Shown: piece after piece, positions 19,645 through 27,982 of the stretch
How the letters are laid out: the number at the start of each line of letters is the position of its first letter
Position numbering within the stretch: the first letter of the stretch is position 1
Source of the DNA: Bosea sp. OAE506
Lineage (GTDB): Bacteria; Pseudomonadota; Alphaproteobacteria; Rhizobiales; Beijerinckiaceae
Direction of reading: 5' to 3'
Length of the DNA: 64,000 bases
NCBI RefSeq assembly: GCF_040546595.1
Contig: NZ_JBEPOB010000001.1
Span: 1,303,001-1,367,000, forward strand
The notes under the pieces: generated by a model
The model's input: only the letters and a program-made list of their open reading frames with translations
Told to the model about the DNA's origin: nothing
The model's database searches: none
Position numbers and translations under genes: made by a program

Positions 19645-20545
19645 CGCCGCCCTCAAGTCCGGCGCCAACGCGGGCTCGCTGACCGATCACCGCGAGGGCA
19701 TGGCCTATCTGGAGACGCTGCCGCGCAAGCTGGTCACCGTCTACATGCCGCTCGCGATCATCCTGTTCGTGCTGCTGTTCCCGTTCTACTGGATGGTGAT
19801 CACCTCCATCAAACCCGACTCGCAGCTGCTCGATCTCGAGAACAGCAACCCGCTCTGGGTCAGCCAGCCGACGTTCCAGCACATCTACAAGCTGCTGTTC
19901 GACAGCGCCTATCCGCGCTGGCTACTGACGACGATGACGGTCGCGACCGCGGCGACCTTCCTGTCGATCTTCGCGAGCGTGCTCTCGGCCTATGCGATCA
20001 CCCGCATCCGCTACAAGGGCGCGGCGACGGTGGGCGGGCTGATCTTCCTGGCCTATCTCGTGCCGCCCTCGATCCTGTTCATCCCGCTCTCGGCGGTGAT
20101 CCACGCCTATGGCCTGTTCGATACGCCGTTTGCGCTGATCCTGACCTATCCGACGATCCTGATCCCGTTCTGCACCTGGCTGCTGATGGGCTACTTCAAG
20201 ACCATTCCCTACGAGCTGGAGGAATGCGCCCTGATGGACGGGGCGAGCCGTTGGCAGATCCTGACCAAGATCGTGCTGCCGCTGGCGATTCCGGGGCTGA
20301 TCTCGGCGTTCATCTTCGCCTTCACGCTGTGCTGGAACGAGTTCATCTACGCGCTGACCTTCATCTCCTCGGACCACAACAAGACGGTGCCGGTGGCGAT
20401 CATCTCCAACTTCGTCGATGGCGACATCTTCCGCTGGGGTTCGCTGATGGCAGGCGCCCTGATCGGCTCGCTGCCGCTGGTGATCCTCTACGCCTTCTTC
20501 GTCGAGCATTATGTGTCGGCGATGACCGGGGCCGTGAAGGAGTAG
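19637..20545 (+). CDS. Sugar ABC transporter permease, MalG type
   Basis: A 302-residue inner-membrane protein with about six helices and the EAA-type loop ECALMDGASRWQILTKIVLP (about residues 195-215). It is the second half of the CUT1 permease pair. The reading frame begins inside the end of the preceding gene. Confidence 0.94.
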   Translation: MTDAALKSGANAGSLTDHREGMAYLETLPRKLVTVYMPLAIILFVLLFPFYWMVITSIKPDSQLLDLENSNPLWVSQPTFQHIYKLLFDSAYPRWLLTTMTVATAATFLSIFASVLSAYAITRIRYKGAATVGGLIFLAYLVPPSILFIPLSAVIHAYGLFDTPFALILTYPTILIPFCTWLLMGYFKTIPYELEECALMDGASRWQILTKIVLPLAIPGLISAFIFAFTLCWNEFIYALTFISSDHNKTVPVAIISNFVDGDIFRWGSLMAGALIGSLPLVILYAFFVEHYVSAMTGAVKE

Positions 20546-20694
20546 GCCGCCCCGGCCAGGATCGCCGCCCGTTCTAACTGCGCCGTCATGCCTGACGCAG
20601 CGAGGCGGGGTCTGTCCCGGGGCGTGCCCCGCCCGGATGGACCCCGCCTCGCCGCTGTCTCGGGGGCGACGGCAGAGCCGAAAGTGCTGATCGC

Positions 20695-21591
20695 ATGACC
20701 ACCCCCTCCATCGCCTTCGTCGGGCTCGGCGCCATGGGCGCGCCGATGGCCGAGAACCTCGTCCGGCGCCAGTTCCGCGTCACCGGCTTCGATATGCGCG
20801 AGAGCGCGCGCGAGGCGCTGGTGGCGGCCGGCGGGCATGCTGCGGCGAGCGCGAAGGAGGCTGCCGCCGGGGCCGGGGCTCTGGTGCTGATGGTGGTCAA
20901 CGCCGCCCAGGCGCGCGCGGTGCTGTTCGAGGGCGGAGCGCTGGAGGCGCTGGCGCCCGGCGCGATCGTGATCCTGATGGCGACCTGCCCGCCCGGCGAG
21001 GTCGAGGCGATCGCGGCGCAGGTCGCGGCCAGCGGGCGCCGCTTCGTCGATGCGCCGGTTTCGGGCGGCGTCGTCGGCGCACGTGCCGCGACGCTCTCGA
21101 TCATGGTCGGCGCGCCCGATGACAGCTTCGCCCTCGCCAGGCCGATCCTGGATGCGATGGGCGACAAGGTCTTCCATGTCGGCCAGTCGGCCGGGCAGGG
21201 CGCGACGGTGAAGACGGTCAACCAGCTGCTCTGCGGCGTGCATATCGCGGTGGCGGCCGAGGCGCTGTCGCTTGCCGAGAAGGCGGGCATCGACGGCCGG
21301 GTGCTGTTCGAGATCATGGGCGGCTCGGCCGCTTCGTCCTGGATGCTCAAGGATCGCGGGCCGCGCATGCACGAGGCCGAACCGCCGGTCTCCAGCGCCG
21401 TCGACATCTTCGTCAAGGATCTCTCGATCGTGCTGGACGCGGGCCGGGCGGCGCGCACGGCGCTGCCGCTGGCGGCAGCGGCCCACCAAATGTTCCTGGC
21501 GGCATCGGGCCTCGGCCATGGCGGCCGCGACGATTCGCAGGTGGTGCGGGCCTATCGCGCGCTCAACGCCAAGCCGGCGAACGATGCCTGA
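20695..21591 (+). CDS. Beta-hydroxyacid dehydrogenase family NAD(P)-dependent oxidoreductase
   Basis: A 298-residue protein with the N-terminal Rossmann motif IAFVGLGAMGAPMAENLVRR. The substrate motif DAPVSGGVVGARAATLSIMVGA and the catalytic Lys of the family (KTVNQLLCG) are present. Members act as 3-hydroxyisobutyrate, tartronate semialdehyde or L-threonate dehydrogenases. It is downstream of the importer with its own 150-base leader; a second paralogue lies past the LacI gene. The substrate is probably the imported sugar acid or its product. Confidence 0.92.
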   Translation: MTTPSIAFVGLGAMGAPMAENLVRRQFRVTGFDMRESAREALVAAGGHAAASAKEAAAGAGALVLMVVNAAQARAVLFEGGALEALAPGAIVILMATCPPGEVEAIAAQVAASGRRFVDAPVSGGVVGARAATLSIMVGAPDDSFALARPILDAMGDKVFHVGQSAGQGATVKTVNQLLCGVHIAVAAEALSLAEKAGIDGRVLFEIMGGSAASSWMLKDRGPRMHEAEPPVSSAVDIFVKDLSIVLDAGRAARTALPLAAAAHQMFLAASGLGHGGRDDSQVVRAYRALNAKPANDA

Positions 21592-21604
21592 GCCGCCAGC
21601 TGCG

Positions 21605-22681
21605 TCAGCCGCGGGGCGCCGTCGTCGTGCCGCGGATGACGAGCGCGGGCGTCAGCAGATGGCGCCGAGGCGGCGCGTCGGGATCGGCGATCCGGCTGAT
21701 CAGGAATTCGGCGCTGGTCCGGCCCATCTCGTCCTGGAAGTTCCGGATCGTGGTCAGGGCGGGATACCATTGCGCCGCCTCCTGCACGTCGTCGCAGCCG
21801 ATGATCGAGAAGTCGATGCCGGCCTCGCGGCCGCGATGGCGCAGGCCGAGCATGGCACCGAACGCGGCGAGATCGTTCATGCAGATCGCGGCGGTCGGCG
21901 GATTTGGCGCGTCGAGCACCGTCTGGATGCCCTTGGAGCCGTTCTCACGGGTGCCGTAGCCCGAATAGACCAGTGCCGGATCGAAGGTCAGGCCGTGACG
22001 CGCGAGGGCCTCGCAATAGCCGAGATAGCGGTTGCGCCCGGTCGAGATCCTCTCATTGGCGCAGATGAAGGCGATGCGGCGGTGCCCCAGCCCGATCAGG
22101 TGCTCCATGGCGAGCGTCGTGCCGTGGCGGTCGTCGGAGCCGACGAAGTCGAGCGCGGGCGTGATCTCGCGCGAGAGCTGCACCATCGGCACCCCGGCGG
22201 CAACGAGATGGGCAAAGGTCTCGGGCGTCGAGCCGCCGGCCGCGCAGAGGATCATCCCGTCGGGCCGGTATTCCTTCAGCGTGTTCAGCACCCGGTCCTG
22301 CCGCTCGAGATCCTCGCCATAGGTGCCGAGCAGGATCGAGCGGCCATGGGCGGTGGTGGTCTCCTCGATCGCTGCCAGCAGCTCGGCGAAGTAGGGATTG
22401 GTGATGTCGTGGAAGCCGACGCCCAGGATGTTGGTGCGGTCGGTGCGCAGCGAGGCTGCGCTGCGGTTGTAGCTGTAGCCCATGTCGCGGGCCATCTGCT
22501 GCACGCGGCTGCGCGTCGCCTCCGCCACCAGCGGCGATCCGCGCAGGGCCAGCGACACCGTCGCGGTCGAGACCGCCAGCCGATCCGCGATGATCTGCAG
22601 CGTGACGCGGCTGCGGGGCCCCGGAGCGGCCGCCGGCGGCTTGAGGGAGTGCCCTGCCCCGCTGGGCCCGCTGTTGGTCAT
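21605..22681 (-). CDS. LacI family transcriptional regulator
   Basis: A 358-residue protein from the ATG at 22681 (GGAGAAGAGGG upstream). The LacI HTH VTLQIIADRLAVSTATVSLALRG lies near residues 26-48, followed by the hinge and a periplasmic-binding-type effector domain. It is probably a sugar-responsive repressor of the flanking dehydrogenases or the importer. Its divergent neighbour at 22785 shares the intergenic region of about 100 bases. Confidence 0.93.
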   Translation of the reverse strand: MTNSGPSGAGHSLKPPAAAPGPRSRVTLQIIADRLAVSTATVSLALRGSPLVAEATRSRVQQMARDMGYSYNRSAASLRTDRTNILGVGFHDITNPYFAELLAAIEETTTAHGRSILLGTYGEDLERQDRVLNTLKEYRPDGMILCAAGGSTPETFAHLVAAGVPMVQLSREITPALDFVGSDDRHGTTLAMEHLIGLGHRRIAFICANERISTGRNRYLGYCEALARHGLTFDPALVYSGYGTRENGSKGIQTVLDAPNPPTAAICMNDLAAFGAMLGLRHRGREAGIDFSIIGCDDVQEAAQWYPALTTIRNFQDEMGRTSAEFLISRIADPDAPPRRHLLTPALVIRGTTTAPRG

Positions 22682-22784
22682 GACCCTCTTCTCCGGCGCC
22701 GGAAGCACGAGCTTGCGACCGGTTCGGGGTCGGGCGTTCCGTCACGTCGATCCGTCATTCTCATATAAACTGGAGAAATTGAAG

Positions 22785-23696
22785 ATGACTGCAACCAAAG
22801 AATCAGTGGGCTTCATCGGCGTCGGTCTGATGGGGCAGGGCATGGCGCAGAGCCTGCTCAACAAGGGCTTCCCTCTGACGGTCATGGGGCATCGCAACCG
22901 CAAGCCGGTCGAGACCCTCGTGGCCGGCGGCGCGAGGGAAGCCAAGACCCCTCGGGAGCTTGCTCAGAACGCCAGCATCATCTTCCTGTGCGTGACCGGC
23001 TCGGCTCAGGTCGAGGCCGTGGTGAACGGGCCCGACGGCATCGCGGCGGGCGCCAAGCCCGGCACGGTGATCGTCGACTGCTCGACCTCGGATCCGACGG
23101 TGACCGTGCGGATCGCCGCGGAACTGGAGGCCAAGGGCCTGCACCTGGCCGATGCGCCGCTCGGCGGGACACCGGCCCAGGCCGCGCTCGGCCAGCTCTC
23201 GGCGATGGTCGGGACGACGCCTGAGGTCTTCGCGCGGATCAAGCCGGCGATCGAGGCCTGGGCGCAGAAGGTCGTTCATCTCGGCCCGGTCGGCGATGGC
23301 CACAAGATGAAGCTTCTGAACAACTTCCTCTCGATGGGCTATGCGGCGATCTATGCCGAGGCGCTGACGCTGGCCTCGAAGATCGGCATCACCCCGCAGA
23401 CCTTCGACAGCGTGCTGCGCGGCAGCCGGATGGATTGCGGCTTCTACCAGACCTTCATGCAGTATGTGCTGGAGCGCGACCGTGATGCGCACAAGTTCAC
23501 GCTGGTCAACGCGCTCAAGGATGTCCGCTATCTCGAAAGCGTCGCCAACGCCGCCGGCGTCCCGAACCCGATCGGCAACGCCGTGAAGAACAGCTTCTCC
23601 CGCGCGGTCGCCGCCGGGAAGAGCGACGATTATGTGCCGATGCTGTCGGACTTCATCGCCGCCGAGAACGGCCTGTCGCTCGGCGCGAAGGGCTGA
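22785..23696 (+). CDS. Second beta-hydroxyacid dehydrogenase family oxidoreductase
   Basis: A 303-residue protein from the ATG at 22785. It has the Rossmann motif VGFIGVGLMGQGMAQSLLNK, DAPLGGTPAQAALGQLSAMVG and the catalytic-Lys region HKMKLLNNFLSMG. It is a paralogue of the protein at 20695-21591 and is divergent from the LacI gene. Two enzymes of one family in one locus suggest sequential or stereospecific oxidations. Confidence 0.93.
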   Translation: MTATKESVGFIGVGLMGQGMAQSLLNKGFPLTVMGHRNRKPVETLVAGGAREAKTPRELAQNASIIFLCVTGSAQVEAVVNGPDGIAAGAKPGTVIVDCSTSDPTVTVRIAAELEAKGLHLADAPLGGTPAQAALGQLSAMVGTTPEVFARIKPAIEAWAQKVVHLGPVGDGHKMKLLNNFLSMGYAAIYAEALTLASKIGITPQTFDSVLRGSRMDCGFYQTFMQYVLERDRDAHKFTLVNALKDVRYLESVANAAGVPNPIGNAVKNSFSRAVAAGKSDDYVPMLSDFIAAENGLSLGAKG

Positions 23697-23711
23697 GACA
23701 GCCCGTCCCGC

Positions 23712-24473
23712 TCAGGCGCGGCCGGTCGGCGCCGGCTCGGCGAGACGGGCCGCGAGGCTCTCGCCGAGGCCGATGCTGGCGATCCCTGCCGGAAAGGCGA
23801 GGTCGCCCTGATGCGGTTTTTGCTGGGCCGTCCGCAGGGCGGCCAGCACGGCCGCGAGGCCAGCCTCGACCGAGCAGATCACGTCGAGCCCGACCTGCGG
23901 GCGAATCCGCGGCGCGAGGCCGGCGAGCCCCGCGCCGCCCAGAATGACGGTGGTCGCGCCGGTGCGCGCGGCCACGTCCCGGCAGGCCTGCGCCAGCAGT
24001 TCGACGGCGCCATCGGGATCGCGCGCGATCTCGGCGCCCGTCGGGGCGACGGTCTCGATGCCGGCGAGCCGATCTCCCAGCCCGAGGGTGCCGACGAATT
24101 CCTGCAGCATCGGGCCCCAGCGTTCGCCGCCGGTGACGATGGCGAAGCGCCCCGGGCGCGTCGCGGCGTCGAGGCAGCTCGCCTCGGCCATGCCGATCAC
24201 CGGCACGCCCGCCAACTCCTTCAGCGCCAGCAGGCCGGGGTCGCCGAAGCAGGCGAGATAGACCGCGTCGCAATCCCCGCCATGCTCGGCAAAGGCATCG
24301 AGCGTGGCATGGCCAGCGATGGCGGCGGCGCTGCGGCTGGCGATGTAGCGCGCGCCGAAGCGGCCGGTGACGGGCTTCAGCGTCACGCCCGGCGGCAGTT
24401 TCGGCGCGAGCAGGCGCGCCATCAGCGCCGTCACCTCGGCGGTGGTGTTTGGATTGATCAGCAGGATGCGCAA
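23712..24473 (-). CDS. Asp/Glu/hydantoin racemase family protein with one catalytic Cys missing
   Basis: About 253 residues if started at the TTG at 24473, which makes the protein begin with the usual MRILLINPNTT-type sequence; an ATG at 24560 is an alternative but would lie in the palindrome region. The first catalytic Cys is in VYLACFGDPG. The position of the second, normally LGCAGM, reads ILGGAGLAG, so the Cys is Gly. Family members use two cysteines for racemisation; a one-Cys form recalls the arylmalonate decarboxylase variant, although that keeps the other Cys. Function is therefore open. Confidence 0.82.
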   Translation of the reverse strand: MRILLINPNTTAEVTALMARLLAPKLPPGVTLKPVTGRFGARYIASRSAAAIAGHATLDAFAEHGGDCDAVYLACFGDPGLLALKELAGVPVIGMAEASCLDAATRPGRFAIVTGGERWGPMLQEFVGTLGLGDRLAGIETVAPTGAEIARDPDGAVELLAQACRDVAARTGATTVILGGAGLAGLAPRIRPQVGLDVICSVEAGLAAVLAALRTAQQKPHQGDLAFPAGIASIGLGESLAARLAEPAPTGRA

Positions 24474-24558
24474 GGCGGGTCGTCGTCCGTTGGAGGCGCG
24501 CCACTCTCCGCGATCGGCCCTTGCGCGGCAATCCCGCGAGGCCGGCTGCAGATTGATC

Positions 24559-24575
24559 ATGTTGCATCGCAACAT
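24559..24575. promoter_or_regulatory. Perfect 7-bp inverted repeat, probable operator
   Basis: ATGTTGC-ATC-GCAACAT lies between the divergent racemase-family gene and the esterase gene. A perfect palindrome of this type is a typical regulator-binding site. No regulator gene is adjacent to it. Confidence 0.55.
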
Positions 24576-24643
24576 AAACCGCTATGGTCGCGTTGAGGAT
24601 CAGGGCCGTCGTCATGTCGTCGCGGCCGGCGCAGGAGCGCATC

Positions 24644-25762
24644 ATGCCCCGACTGTCCGACACCATCGCCCGCCTCGCCGCCGCACGCGGCCCGGGCCAG
24701 GGCACCACGCAGCCATCCCGGCTGATCGAATGGGCCGGGTTCGGGTCCAATCCGGGTGCGCTGCGGGCCTATCGCTACAAGCCCGAGGGGCTCGCGCCCG
24801 GAGCGCCGCTGGTCGTCGTGCTGCATGGTTGTACGCAGAGCGCGGCGGCCTATGATCTCGGCTCCGGCTGGTCGCAATTGGCCGACCGGCACGGCTTTGC
24901 CCTGCTCTTTCCAGAGCAGCAGCGCGGCAACAACGCCAATCTCTGCTTCAACTGGTTCGCGCCCGGCGATATCCGCCGGGACTCTGGCGAAGCCCACTCG
25001 ATCGCGCAGATGATCGAGGGCACGATCGCCGGCTATGGTCTCGACCGCCGTCGCGTCTTCGTCACCGGCCTCTCTGCGGGCGGGGCCATGACCGCGGCGA
25101 TGCTGGCGACCTATCCGGAGCTCTTCGCCGGGGGCGCGGTCATCGCCGGGCTGCCCTATGGCAGCGCCTCGGGTGTGCCCGAGGCGCTGGAGCGGATGCG
25201 GGGCCAGGGCCTGCCGGGCGAGGCCGCGCTGCTTAGGGCTGTCCGCAACGCCTCGCCCCATGCGTGCCCCTGGCCGACGCTCTCGGTCTGGCACGGCCAG
25301 CAGGATCATGTCGTGGTGCCGGCCGCGGGCGAGGCCGTCCTGTTGCAATGGCGCGGCCTGCACGGCCTTTCCGAGAGCCCGTCCGAGACCCAGTCGATCG
25401 GGCCGCATCGCCGCCGGGTCTGGCGCGATGGCGGCGGCATCGCCCGGATCGAGGCCTTCACCATCGCAGGGATGGGCCATGGCACACCGATCGACGCCGG
25501 CGACGGCATCGGCGTGCCGGGCCCGCACATGCTGCAGGCGGGGATCTCGTCGACCCGCCATATCGCAGCCTTCTGGGGCATCGGCGACCCCGTGGCGCTC
25601 GCCGCGACGAAGCCGACCACGGCGAGGGAGGCAGCAGGTCAAGCCGCGCCCATATCCCCGCCGATAGCCGGTTTCGCGGGCGGACAGGCTGGCCCGGCGG
25701 TCGCTTCGGGCCCTGGCCGGATCATCGAGGACGCGTTGCGCGCGGCGGGCCTGATGCGCTGA
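24644..25762 (+). CDS. PHB depolymerase / LpqC-family esterase
   Basis: A 372-residue protein from the ATG at 24644 (AGGAG seven bases upstream). The alpha/beta hydrolase core has the oxyanion region VVLHGCTQSAAAYD, the nucleophile motif VFVTGLSAGGAM (GLSAG) and the His region IAGMGHGTPID. The family cleaves short-chain polyhydroxybutyrate or feruloyl-type esters. No clear signal peptide is present, so it is likely intracellular. A disordered Ala/Pro tail follows the catalytic part. A carbon-storage role is possible but not shown. Confidence 0.88.
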   Translation: MPRLSDTIARLAAARGPGQGTTQPSRLIEWAGFGSNPGALRAYRYKPEGLAPGAPLVVVLHGCTQSAAAYDLGSGWSQLADRHGFALLFPEQQRGNNANLCFNWFAPGDIRRDSGEAHSIAQMIEGTIAGYGLDRRRVFVTGLSAGGAMTAAMLATYPELFAGGAVIAGLPYGSASGVPEALERMRGQGLPGEAALLRAVRNASPHACPWPTLSVWHGQQDHVVVPAAGEAVLLQWRGLHGLSESPSETQSIGPHRRRVWRDGGGIARIEAFTIAGMGHGTPIDAGDGIGVPGPHMLQAGISSTRHIAAFWGIGDPVALAATKPTTAREAAGQAAPISPPIAGFAGGQAGPAVASGPGRIIEDALRAAGLMR

Positions 25763-25832
25763 AGCGGCGGGGCCGGGAACGATCCCGGCTGCCATCGGTT
25801 TTCCGCTGGAGCGGACGAGCGGGCAGGGCATC

Positions 25833-26009
25833 ATGACCATCGAGACCAGCGACGATTACGATGCCGCGCTCGCCCGGCTCACGGCTCTGGGGAATACCCC
25901 AGGCGAAGGGGCCGAGGAGGACGAATTTCTCGCGATCAGCGCGGCGATGCTGGCCTATGAGACCCGCAACCACCCCGCGCTCAATCAGGGAGGCCAGGAT
26001 GATCCTTGA
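25833..26009 (+). CDS. Small HigA-N-terminal-like protein A
   Basis: A 58-residue acidic protein. The segment TSDDYDAALARLTALGNTPG is the same fold-pattern as the N-terminal extension of HigA antitoxins, where (D/E)DYxxALxRxxxL begins a helical pair before the HTH. No HTH follows here. It overlaps the start of the next gene by 11 bases, and the two are paralogues. The role is unknown. Confidence 0.7.
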   Translation: MTIETSDDYDAALARLTALGNTPGEGAEEDEFLAISAAMLAYETRNHPALNQGGQDDP

Positions 26010-26181
26010 ACGCAAGGCGATCGTGCGCTGCGCCGACGATTACGACCGCGCGCTTGAACGGGTGGCCGAGCTCGGCCATCCGGCGCCTGGAAGCCCCGAG
26101 GAAGCCGAGTTGATCGGGCTCGTCGACGCGATCGAGAAGTGGGAAGCCCGCCACGAGGACGACGGCGACAGCTGGGGCTGA
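25999..26181 (+). CDS. Small HigA-N-terminal-like protein B
   Basis: A 60-residue protein starting at the ATG at 25999, inside the end of protein A. It shows ADDYDRALERVAELGHPAPG and an ending EKWEARHEDDG, clearly related to protein A and to the protein at 49234-49458. The missing HTH and toxin partner make a classic HigBA antitoxin unlikely. The coupled pair suggests a heterodimer. It ends just before tRNA-Leu on the opposite strand. Confidence 0.75.
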   Translation: MILERKAIVRCADDYDRALERVAELGHPAPGSPEEAELIGLVDAIEKWEARHEDDGDSWG

Positions 26182-26214
26182 CCGTTCCGCCGCGCCACAG
26201 CCTCGCATGCGAGA

Positions 26215-26299
26215 TGGTGCCCCTGGCCGGGATCGAACCAGCACTCCTTGCGGAACTCGATTTTGAGTCGAGCGCGTCTACCAATTCCGCCACAGGGGC
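26215..26299 (-). tRNA. tRNA-Leu(CAA)
   Basis: On the minus strand the gene begins GCCCCTGTGGCGGAATTGG and ends with an encoded CCA (26217-26215). The anticodon stem CTCGA/TCGAG encloses the loop CTCAAAA, giving anticodon CAA for UUG leucine codons. The T arm GGTTCGATCC is intact. The short variable arm (TTCCGCAAGGAGTG) suits a leucine tRNA. Confidence 0.95.
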
Positions 26300-26447
26300 C
26301 CCTTGCGGGCGGGGCGGACTATAGCGATCGACCGCGGGCGGTCAATCGGACCGGAGGGGTCGAAAAAGGCCTGGCCGGATGGACGCCGCCCCTTGGGGGG
26401 GCTAGACCGCGCTGCCAGCGCATGCGCCCCCGATCCCGAGCCCGTCC

Positions 26448-27107
26448 ATGTCCAGCCCCGCTTCCGCTCCCGCCGCCGAGCCCTCGCGCGGCGGCCCCAT
26501 CCGGCGCCTCTATGCCTGGACGATGTCGCTGGCGGGGCGGCCGCGGGCCGAGATCTGGCTCGCCGTCGTCGCCTTCGTCGAGAGCTCCTTCTTCCTGATC
26601 CCGGCGGATGTGCTGTTCGTGCCGATGGCGATGGCGCGGCCGCTGCGGGCCTACCGGCTGGCGCTGATCGCCACCCTGTTCTCGACGCTGGGCGGCATCG
26701 CCGGCTATGCGCTGGGCTATTACGCGTTCGAGGCTCTGGCGCGGCCGGTGCTGGCCTTCTACGGCAAGCTCGCCGCCTTCGAGAGCCTGCGCGCTTGTGC
26801 GGGGCCGGACACCACGCTGATCCTGCTCGCGACTTCGGGGCTGGCGCATCTGCCGCCGATCAAGGTCGTCACGATCCTGGCCGGGGCCGTCCATATCGGG
26901 CTCGGCTTCTTCGTGCTCTCCTGTGTGCTGGCGCGTGGCCTGCGCTTCTTCGCGCTGGCCTTCCTGCTCCGGCGCTACGGCCCGGCCATCAGCCACTTCA
27001 TCGAGCGTCGCCTGAAAGTGATGGCCGTGCTGGCTGCGGGCGCGGCGATCCTGCTGTATTTCGGCCTCAAGCTGGTCGCAGGGTCCGGCCAGCTTCTGTC
27101 CTGCTGA
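26448..27107 (+). CDS. DedA/YqaA-family membrane protein
   Basis: A 219-residue membrane protein. After a short Pro/Ala tail, WLAVVAFVESSFFLIPADVLFVPMAM carries the E-(S/N)-x-x-P-x-P pattern of the SNARE-associated DedA/VTT fold. A further conserved segment is GGIAGYALGYYAFE. The family acts in lipid scrambling or membrane homeostasis. It directly precedes dsbB with an 11-base gap, so the two may be co-transcribed. Confidence 0.88.
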   Translation: MSSPASAPAAEPSRGGPIRRLYAWTMSLAGRPRAEIWLAVVAFVESSFFLIPADVLFVPMAMARPLRAYRLALIATLFSTLGGIAGYALGYYAFEALARPVLAFYGKLAAFESLRACAGPDTTLILLATSGLAHLPPIKVVTILAGAVHIGLGFFVLSCVLARGLRFFALAFLLRRYGPAISHFIERRLKVMAVLAAGAAILLYFGLKLVAGSGQLLSC

Positions 27108-27118
27108 GGGCCTCGGCC

Positions 27119-27640
27119 ATGACGTCCATCCCGCTCAATCCGCCGCGCCCCGCGCTCGCGCCGTCGCGCGTCATCGCCCTGGTCGGGCTCGGCTGCCTCG
27201 CCCTGATCGCAGGCGCCTGGTTCTTCGAGATCGTGGTGGGCCTCAGGCCCTGCAAGCTCTGCCTCGAGCAGCGGCTGCCGCATTACGCCGCGATGGGCCT
27301 CGCTGCGGCCGGGCTTGTGCTGGCGCGTTCGCCGCGGCTGCAATGGTTCGCGCTGCTGGGGCTCGCGGGGCTGATGGCCTGGAGCACCGGGCTCGGCATC
27401 TACCATGCCGGCGTCGAATGGGGCTGGTTCGCCGGCCCCAATGATTGCGGCGGCGCGGCTGCGCCCGTCGCGGCGGGCGTGCAGGACTTCATGAAGCAGC
27501 TCCAGACCACGCGTGTGGTCGCCTGCACGGAAGCGGCCTGGCGCTGGCTCGGGCTGTCGCTGGCGGGCTGGAACGCGCTGGCCTCGCTCGGCCTGCTGGG
27601 GCTGGCCCTGCTCGGCCTGAAGGGCACGATGCGCGGCTGA
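27119..27640 (+). CDS. dsbB: Disulfide bond formation protein B
   Basis: A 173-residue protein with four transmembrane helices. The first redox pair CKLCLEQR (CxxC) and the second pair of cysteines in NDCGG and VACTE lie in the periplasmic loops. DsbB reoxidises DsbA and passes electrons to quinones. It is the last gene before the transposon module at about 27.7 kb. Confidence 0.93.
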   Translation: MTSIPLNPPRPALAPSRVIALVGLGCLALIAGAWFFEIVVGLRPCKLCLEQRLPHYAAMGLAAAGLVLARSPRLQWFALLGLAGLMAWSTGLGIYHAGVEWGWFAGPNDCGGAAAPVAAGVQDFMKQLQTTRVVACTEAAWRWLGLSLAGWNALASLGLLGLALLGLKGTMRG

Positions 27641-27982
27641 GACGAGGTGTGCCGCACCCTATAAGGTGAACAGCGTTAACCATCTAACTCATTGAAATCT
27701 GGTCGCCGCTGACCTGCATAACTTTGTCGCATTTCACCCCATAAAAGCGAAATGCAACAGCGTTTGCACCTCATATGGCGGAAGCTAAAGAGCGGTTGGG
27801 ACTGGGCGTTCGACGCGAAACGGACTACTCATCGCGGACAGAAGCCGGCGCCGGCGTCACAACTTATCAATTGTGCCTTCAAATGAATAAGCCCGCCGTG
27901 GGGTACGGCGGGCCTCTTGCTCTGTCATACCTCATGGTTCCGGCTATCGCCGGGAAACCGATGGTTGCCCTTGGCTGCTACG
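27641..27982. other. Intergenic region with possible transposon left end
   Basis: No supported gene is seen in this 342-base stretch. It begins AT-richer than dsbB. Around 27730-27757 it holds the inverted pair GCATTTC...GAAATGC, set in TTTGTCGCATTTC and GAAATGCAACAG. These resemble CTGTTGCGTATC at the other side of the tns module (about 33470) and may be TnsB-binding repeats. The exact end could not be fixed. Confidence 0.35.
27891..27913 (-). terminator. Hairpin downstream of tniQ
   Basis: GCCCGCCGT and ACGGCGGGC pair around GGGGT. On the minus strand the stem is followed by TTATT. It lies about 70 bases after the end of the tniQ C-terminal frame, so it probably terminates the tns operon. 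Confidence 0.55.

Noticed and set aside
26215..27700. tRNA-Leu as attachment site of the Tn7-like element
   Set aside because: Two complete genes (DedA-like and dsbB) lie between the tRNA and the module, which is much farther than the usual insertion distance.
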